From: Phaeosaccion multiseriatum
Lineage: Eukaryota > Ochrophyta, other classes
Direction: 5' to 3'
Assembly (NCBI GenBank): GCA_965112735.1
Contig: OZ218953.1
Location: forward strand, 5,518,001 to 5,582,000
Length of the DNA stretch: 64,000 bases
Made by a program: the position numbers and the translations under genes. The first letter of the stretch is position 1. Each line of letters begins with the position of its first letter. The notes beneath the pieces are model-generated. The model was not told the origin of the DNA. It worked only from the letters and a program-made list of their open reading frames with translations, and ran no database searches. Below, one piece after another: positions 56,901 through 64,000 of this stretch.

Positions 56901-58804
56901 CACCAGACACTCCATGGCTGCCACCCACCCGCAGATAGGCAGCAGAGAGCACGCCAGTGCATGCATAGTGAAAAGATCACAGACGGGCCGAGAGACATGA
57001 AAGAACGAGTGAGTGAGTGAGTGAGTGAGTGAGTGAGTGAGTGAGTGAATGCGTGATTGCGTGCATGAGTGAGTGCCCGGCATACAGATGGAGGTGAAGG
57101 CGGTCTGGGGTGGAGAGCGAAGGAGACATTAATCCCTACCTGCCCTCACTCCGAGAGAGTGGAGCATCTCTCTCTCTCTCTTACCTGCCCTCACGACAAC
57201 GGAGTTGAAGCGCTCCACGAGCCCAACAAGGCTGCGCGCCACGTCCTGCATGATTGCCGCGTCGGGCTGAGAGAGCAGCGGCAGCACCTGGTACACCATC
57301 CCCGCCACCTGTGAGTCAGTCAAGGGGGGTCCATGGATTCATCGCAGGGCGTCAGGGGCAGCATGGAACAACAAGCAGCAGCACTCAAACTGGTAGGCAT
57401 ACATACACCTCCACATACGTGTTGGCAGATTGTGGTTTCGTCTTTTCGGTTGCTCTTGTCCACGTTCTGCCCCTTAAGATAGGGATAGAGAGACTCCATG
57501 TGCTTGACGAGCAGCAGGGGGTTGGCCTTGCAGAAAGCGGAGAGAGTGCAGATGGCCGCAAGCATCTGCTGCTCCTTGGTGAGGAGCAGACCCGACTGGA
57601 GCATACCCTTGGTGCCCTTGGCGCCTTGCTGGACAGAGTCCAAGTCAAGCAGCACCTCCATGAGGTAGTCCACAATCAGCTGGCACCTAAGGCAATGGAG
57701 GAACGGAGAGGCAGGATGAGTCCGGCACTTCAATCCGAAAGCGTGGAGCATCGTTGGGTGTGAGAGGGTAAGAGAGGGACGGCACTAAATGAATGGGCGC
57801 CACGTACTCACTAGGGACGCATGACGAGCGGGAGCCCCCCCCCCCCCCCCCACTACAGTATGGCGGAGGAAAAAGACGCACGGAAGGCCAAGGGTAGGTG
57901 GGTGCCAGTCGATCGATCACCATCCCCTTTCTCACCTGTTCGCCGCCGCCGCCCTCCTCTTGACTCGATCCTTCTTCCCTCCGCCTCCCTTGTCCCCCTC
58001 CTCTGGTCCGTATACGAGCCCCCTGAGCAGAGTCACAAGCCATCCCGTGTCCTCCACCAGCACCACCACCTCCACCAATTGCAGCGCAGAGGCCTCGAGG
58101 CCGCCGTCATACGACCCGTCACCACCACCACCACCACCACTGCCGTCCCTCCCCCCAGGCGCTGCGTCTCCGTCTCCTCCGAACCAGATGTGGCTGAATG
58201 TGTCTGTGATGAGGTCTCTGATGGTGTCCTCCTCCCTGGCGGCTCCTGCCCTCTCTACCAGGGCCCTGCAGATGTGGCTTCGGAGGTGGTGCTTGGGCTG
58301 ACACACGAGCGCTTCCCCGAGGATGCGCACAACCTTATGGGGGAGTCATCATTATCATCAGGAGAACGAGGGGGGGAGGAGGAGGAGAAGCAGGAGGAGG
58401 AGGAGGAGGAGGAGGAGTAGAAGAAGGAGGAGCAGGTGGAGGAGGAGGATGTCAGGCAGACGGCAAAAGGTAACAGCCGTCATAACTCCTGTGGGAGATA
58501 GGCACTGTACGCTCACTGATTGAAGCCCGCCGCACTTGGTTTGCGCGGTACGTCAGAGCCCTCGCTCACGCTAGCTCGCCTCGCTGCTCTTCAATACCCC
58601 TCCGTCTTCCACCCCTGGACCCGTGTAAGGATGCATCCACCCATCGCTCCACTCTGCTCTCACTCACCTTCTTGCGCACGCTGACTCCCTTGTCGAGGAG
58701 GCGCTCCATCAGTGCGTCAAAGTACTTGTCGAGCTGAGCAGCCCCTCCTCCCTCCTCCCCCTTGGCCTGACCGGAGCTGCGCACGAACCGCCCAACTTGA
58801 TTGA

Positions 58805-58835
<31 letters not shown>

Positions 58836-61165
58836 GACGAGGAGGGGGAGAGAAGGAGGAGGAGGAGAAGCAGGAGGGGGGTGAGGAGGAGGAGGAGGAG
58901 GAGGAGGAGGGAGGAGGGAGGAGGGAGGAGGGAGGAGAAAGTGGAGGAGGAGGAGGAGGAGGAGGAGGAGGAGGAGGAGGAGGAGGAGGAGGAGGAGGAG
59001 GAGGAGGAGACTGAGGGGCATACCGGGCAACGCAGACGTACGTGAAGTCAAGTCAACAAAGCACTTAAAGGACGCCAGACATACTAGACATAAAACAAGG
59101 AGTGACAGAGACAGAGCACCCACGTACCGAGGTCGACGGCAGCCTCCCTGACTGAGATGGCCTCGTCCCTGAAGCGCCCCACCACTGCCTGCCGTACGCT
59201 CTCCTTGGCCATGAGGAGCGGGTCCGCCTCGATGATGGAGGCAAGGCCCTAATCACACACACGGACAAGGGCAAGGACACCGTAAGGGGGGGGGCGCCCT
59301 TCGACCTCATGCCGGACGCACTAAGCGACCCTGAGGCAAGAACAGGGTCAAGAAGCAGAGAAGCAGGGTATTGCCTCCTGCTTCTTCCCGAACCATCGAC
59401 TCTTTCTCCCCCTTCAGATCCAAACACGCCGAATTATCGCCGCGGCCCCCTTGAATCTTGTTGTGCCTGACATTCATCTTTCTTATGCCTCCGTGCCCTT
59501 GTTCCTTACCTTGACCACTCCGCAGCGGAGCTTGGCGGACGTCTCGGGGCCGCGCAGAGACGCAAGAATATGCCCCAGGATAGCTTCAGAGGATGAGCAT
59601 AGCTGCTGCGAGCACAGCAGGCGCCGACAGAGCCGATTGTACGCCTGAGCACCAGCACCAACACCACCAGCACCAGCATAACGTACGTTGGTATGAGAGA
59701 GAAAAGGCACGAGAGAAATCGAACATTAAGGTGATCCTTTCCTTCACTTCCCTTCCCTTCTTTCCTTTCCATGAACCCCCTCCCCCTACCCCCCCCCTGT
59801 CCCTGTGGCATCGTGCCTCTCCAACAAGAAGGGGGTTCACAAACACAGGCATACACGTACGACACAACCCCAAAACGGTTCGCTTGGCTGTCGCCCCCTG
59901 TCCGTCATACATACGTATATACATACCCATACACCTACCCACGTAGCGTACCTCAGGATAGAGAGTGAGCTGACTCCAGCGGTCCGAAGGCGACTGCTCC
60001 CACTGATCCAGCAAGTGTGCGACAATGTCGGTGTCTGCCTCCCCGTCCCCCCCGCCACCCTCCATGACCCACCCCGCGATGTGCATGAGGCGTGCCTGCT
60101 TCACTCGCGGCTCCAGCGCCGCCTTGCGAGAGAGGTGGTTGAGGAGCAGTTGCTTGAGCACATTGCGTTCCTCTTGCTCTTGTTGCTCTTTCTCTCCTTC
60201 CCCGCTGTCCTCCACCTCCTCCTTCAGCGGCTGCTCGCCCCCCCCATTCTCGAGAAATGCCAATTGCAAGTCTCCCTTCTCCTTCTTCTCGACCCTCCTC
60301 CTGCGCTTGAGGGCCATCCGCTGAAGCTTGACCTGCAGCAGCAGCGTGCACTCGCTGCACAGCCACTCGGACGGGGCGTCTTCCGGCGACCGAATGCCCA
60401 CGCAAAAGCCGTGAAACCACCTGATGGTGTCGGTGTGGATACATACACATACATGCGTACATGGATAGAGATAAGGAGGAGCACATAGGTATGAAGGAAG
60501 GTCCTTCACGGTTGCCCTTGCAGCAGAGGCCCCATCTCCGCCCGCCAGGGCAGCGTGAGGAGCCCAAGCACCCGTCTCTGTCCCATTATTCCATTCCTAC
60601 CCCCTCCAGAGCTTGCCGCACCCCCCACAAATTGCTCTTTCGGCCAATCACTCACCTGTGGCACTTGTCGCAATCAAGCATGAACACGTTGAGACTTTGC
60701 CCTGCTCCACACGCGCACCCCACCTCCTTCTCCTCCCCTCCCTCCCCCTCCTGCCCGCCCCTGTCCCTGTCTCTCTGCCGTCCGTTGAACTGTCCGTTGG
60801 CCTGCCCGAGTGCATGTTTCGGTCTGCGTTGCTGCGGTAGACTCAGGGGCGCCTCCCTCTCCTCCCGCTGGAGGGTGACGAGGCGGCTGTCTATCTTCCC
60901 CAACACATCAATCACAGCGGCGCAGTAGTGCACGTCAATGGAAGGGGTCTTGACACTCGACACAGGCGTGGCCGGAGCCGACGAAGAGGACGAAGAGGGG
61001 GGCGCACTGAGCATGTCTTTCAGATCTTGCACCAGCCCTACAGTGAGCTTGGTCAGCACCAGCTCTGCAGCTGGCCACTCGGGCAACAGCAGGCACGAGA
61101 GAAGATCCTCCACCATGTTGACAAGGAGAGGTCGGAAGCTCGCGCCCTGCTCGTAGCAAAGGAGG

Positions 61166-61202
<37 letters not shown>

Positions 61203-61938
61203 GTGTGTGTCCACGCTGGTGACGTCAGGCGGGGGGGGCTGATGAACGAACAATCACGAGCAGAATGAAGGACCGGACCTTGCGGAGAGATAGAGCCAGA
61301 GCCAGCCAATCAGGTGAGGGGTGTGAGGTGTCAGGACGCAGGCCACAAGCAACAAGTACATGGACATGTACCCGTGTCAGGACAAGGACAAGTACCAGGT
61401 GTCAGGACAAGTACACTTGCCTGGTCTTGCAGGTGGTGTATGTGGTCCTTGTCGTCATGGGCCCCTCCATCCCGTGGGGGACGCTTGCAGCGCTTCACAA
61501 GCCCGCCCACAAAGGCCTGCTCAGCAGAGGGGGGCACGCGAGAACTGAGTTTCAGTTTCAGTACAATTGAGCACCCCCTCTCCACAAAGGCGAGAGGAGA
61601 GAGAGGACACACACAGCGACGACCTTTCGCACCACATCCCATCCCATCGCCTCGCGTCTCCTCTCCCTTCTCCTCTGCCATCTTGTCCTCTACTAATGTC
61701 TTGCCTTGGCGCTCTCGTGTGCGTGGTACAGCCCTGTCTTGTCGTGCTGCGAGGGGGAGCGCGACGGGGGCGCCACGACGGTACCTTGGAGGTACCCCAG
61801 CAGCAGCAAGCTCACCATCTGAATGTGAACCGTGCAGGTGCCTCCTCCTCCTCCCCCCACTCCTCCTCCTGCCGCAGCTGCAGCAGCGTCGCCCCCCCCG
61901 GAGGTCAGAGACAGAGTGCCTGCCTCGAAGCTCCTGCG

Positions 61939-61973
<35 letters not shown>

Positions 61974-64000
61974 CAGGCAGACAGACAGAGAGAGAGACAG
62001 GCAGACAGACAGACAGAGAGAGAGGGGTGTCCAGTGCAGCCAAGCAGCGGAGAGGAGGAGGAGGAGTAAGAGGAGTAAGAGGAGGGAGGAAGGAAGGTGA
62101 ACGAGACCCCCCCTCAATCCCCTGAAAGGGCATGTTGCCGTATTTGGCCAAGCAAGGCAATCAGAGACAAGTCTTCTTCCCTTCCATGCTTCACTCTTGC
62201 CCCCCCCCCTCCTCCCCTCCCCACCTCAGTCCTTTCTTGCCCGTGGGCAGCTTGAGCATGACTGCGAAGAGCTCGTCGATCAGCAGGGAGCGGTGCCGTG
62301 TGTAGTGCGCGAACACGGCGTGAAGAACCCCCACTGAGCACAGCTGAAGAGCGTGCAGCTTGGATGCCTCAGCCGCCGAGGACTGCGTTATCAGCGTGGA
62401 CTTCAATTGAAGGCAAGGGAGGGGGAGGTGGGCGGGCGGGCAGGCACGCAAAGGAAGCAGTGAGAGGGAGTCAGCGTAAAAGGCCACCCTCCAGAGACCA
62501 GGCACATCGGAGGGCAGGTGGAGAGGCCGAGCACGGAAGCGTGGGAAAGCCTTGAGATTGGGGTAGAGCCTAAAGATGGGTGGAAATCTAGAGCCTACTG
62601 AATTGGAGGTGGGAGGGGGGGAAATATACCATTATGCCATTGGGAGCATGCGTGTGGAGGAGGCCAAGTGCCCCTTGAGGCACTGCACCGCAAGGCTCAA
62701 ACTCACACTGACCTGCATGGTGGAGCACAGAGTGAGTATGTGCCTGTCCTGCAGCTTCTTGCACACCAGGCCCTCCAGCTTGCCCACAAGCTCGTACACC
62801 TGGGGCAGCGTCTTCAGCAGCTCCCTATGGCAACAACAGGACAGGGCGTAGGCATAGGGTAGCGCATGCATGGTCAGGGGCACGCCACGGCTCGGTGAGA
62901 AGGGTCAGTAGATTGAGCTGGCCATTTCGACAAAGAGGGGCAAGCAAAGAGCTTGGGGGGGGGGCTCCCGAGTCGGGGCGGACGAGACAGACTGGGGAGG
63001 AAGGACAGGAGAAGAAGGGGCAGCAGGACTGGCTCGGCATCGCTTCTTACTTGCAGAGGGGTTTGACCCAGCCCGTCACCTCGTCTGCTTTGGTGGCCTT
63101 CTTCCTCTTCTTGCTGCTGCTGGCCGCCTTCTCCTTCCTCTTGCCACCGCTGGGGGCAGGGCTCGACAAGACTCCTCCCCCCTTCTCCTCCTCCTCTTCC
63201 TCTTCGCCTCTGGCACTAGCCCTGGCTGGAGCAGCTCCTGTACAGAGGTCTGCAATGCACTTCTCGAGTCTGGCGCTGCTCTCGGTGGGGTCGAAGCAGT
63301 AAGTGAAGTGCTGCGAGAGGTGCTGCTTAGTGAGGCCGATGACGTCGTCGATGAGGTCCTCGTCCAGCAGCAGGGGGTCCACAGAGGGGGTGGACAGCAC
63401 CATCAGGGCAGAGGTGGCGGCGAGCAGCGACAGCTTCAGGCAGGCCACCTCTTCCCTGAGAGCGCTCACCCCTGTGGAGGACGTCCCGTTGCTCGCGTGT
63501 TGGGCCTTGTGGGTGGGGTGCCGAGAGGCAGGGCAGGGCAGGTCAGGACGGTTGGGGGGGGGGGAGGCTGAAGAAACCCACCCACATCAGATCATTGCCT
63601 ACAATTACTTTCACCTCTCCTCTCTCTCTGACGGACCTGTTTGGCAGTGAGCTGGAAGAGGTCGATGCTCACCCCCACTCGCACAGCCCCCCCCAGGAGA
63701 CGCATGAAGGGCGCCAAAGTCTCCACTTTTACCTGGTGCAAGCACTTGAGGCGTCGCAGGGTGGACAAGCGTGCAAAGGCGCCCTGCAGCTGCTTGTACG
63801 ACAGCAGATTCTTCCTACTCGCAACCGCGTCGTTGTCTCTACCGCCGTCTGGGACGTGCTCTGTGCCATCGTACTGCCGGGCCTTGGTGCTCTGCCTCAC
63901 TTCACTGTCCTCGCACGACCCCACCAAGCCGTCGATGTAGTCTCCAAACTGCTCGATAACGTCCTTTGCGTTCTGCACGGCCTCGGAGCCTCCTTCTGAA
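52975..64000 (-). CDS. SCC2: Cohesin loader SCC2/NIPBL with PHD finger, C-terminal 2102 aa (5' end outside window)
   Basis: Twenty-two exons in the window: >64000..63637, 63505..63051, 62824..62713, 62400..62225, 61933..61705, 61516..61421, 61146..60656, 60420..59952, 59644..59510, 59248..59128, 58795..58668, 58333..57936, 57686..57419, 57308..57185, 56917..56373, 56225..56080, 55880..55366, 55176..54923, 54702..54216, 54156..54014, 53845..53707, 53489..52975. SCC2 with SCC4 loads cohesin on chromatin. Similarity to NIPBL is strong: FRPLLVNMVEDLLSCLLLPE, EAISVREAAVDLVGRFVRSS, MERLLDKGVSVRKKV, VDKFLNVETTTG, FAAVELLGVMYRQGLLNPMD, VVPYLLALQGD, CDILAHLPYEVQEEPLHVLH, LLQLKNHLKKLYGLST. A C4HC3 PHD finger crosses one junction (GCACGAGQSLNVFMLDCDKC, HRWFHGFCVG, WLCSEC). 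The introns after 61705 and 61421 need GC donors. The acceptor at 54156 is a NAGNAG pair. The Lys/Ser-rich C terminus repeats KLSRTSSDAGKK. The exons at 54156..54014 and 53845..53707 are the least certain. Confidence 0.9.
53861..53929. repeat. (CAAG)n tetranucleotide tract in an SCC2 intron
   Basis: About 17 CAAG units with one AAAG interruption. On the gene's strand it is (CTTG)n immediately upstream of the acceptor of the exon 53845..53707, serving as its pyrimidine tract. Confidence 0.95.
57006..57048. repeat. (GTGA)n tetranucleotide tract in an SCC2 intron
   Basis: About ten GTGA units, read as (TCAC)n on the gene's strand, within the intron before exon 56917..56373. On the other strand each unit resembles a GTGAG donor. 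Confidence 0.95.
58803..59010. repeat. (GGA)n purine tract in an SCC2 intron
   Basis: About 200 bp of almost pure purine. On the gene's strand it is a (TCC)n pyrimidine tract ending directly at the acceptor of exon 58795..58668. Confidence 0.95.
61167..61211. repeat. (TG)n microsatellite in an SCC2 intron
   Basis: A TG run read as (CA)n on the gene's strand, a few bases upstream of the acceptor of exon 61146..60656, in the same position relative to the splice site as the TG run of the LRRIQ-like gene. Confidence 0.9.
61941..62022. repeat. (AC)n/(AG)n and (GACAGACA)n tract in an SCC2 intron
   Basis: A CA run, an AG run, and interleaved CAGACAGACAGA motifs. On the gene's strand this is a CT/GT-rich pyrimidine tract directly upstream of the acceptor of exon 61933..61705. 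Confidence 0.9.

Noticed and set aside
61785-61933. GT donor at 61784 for the SCC2 exon starting at 61933
   Set aside because: GTACCG is a possible donor, but it leaves phase 1, which no downstream acceptor in the right frame accepts; the GC donor model keeps all phases.

Overview
The window is nuclear DNA from a eukaryote. Its genes are split by many short GT-AG introns, the coding DNA is GC-rich, and proteins carry long Glu, Gly, Ala, Ser and Gln runs. One gene (13875..16615) starts with a signal peptide followed by a Phe-led cleavage site (VDA|FLSP). That is the bipartite plastid-targeting signature of algae with complex red plastids, so an ochrophyte (stramenopile) alga is the best guess. 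I cannot name the genus. Homologues of LRRC49 and LRRIQ proteins suggest an organism with, or recently descended from one with, cilia or flagella.

Layout. Positions 1..~5530 are a satellite of a 10-bp unit. After it come 14 protein-coding genes, nearly all arranged as divergent pairs that meet tail-to-tail: LRR/IQ protein (-) | membrane protein (+); plastid SAP/coiled-coil protein (-) | methylmalonate-semialdehyde dehydrogenase (+); actin (-) and LRRC49 (-) | PDAT (+); MAPKKK-like kinase (-) and BOP1 (-) | dymeclin (+); TRM112 (-) | GNAT acetyltransferase (+); TSTD2/TrhO-like rhodanese (-) | unknown protein (+); SCC2/NIPBL (-), whose 5' end leaves the window. No tRNA, rRNA, CRISPR array or intact transposon was seen.

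The exon models were built by hand. I required GT-AG (rarely GC-AG) borders, conserved reading phase and family similarity, and every multi-exon model closes in frame except two. BOP1 and the unknown gene at 49156..52589 each break at a long G homopolymer (17 and 14 bases), where a one-base length change restores the frame.

The genes are mostly housekeeping: cytoskeleton (actin), ribosome biogenesis (BOP1), methyltransferase activation (TRM112), cohesin loading (SCC2), Golgi trafficking (dymeclin), oil synthesis (PDAT) and valine catabolism (MMSDH). No operon-like joint function is implied. The parts most worth following up are the satellite, the SAP/coiled-coil protein that looks like a plastid nucleoid-membrane tether, the PHD finger inside SCC2, the PDAT microexons and altered nucleophile elbow, the 18-bp CCAAT palindrome upstream of actin, a recurrent GAAACT promoter motif, and the unrecognised proteins at 11938..13223 and 49156..52589.
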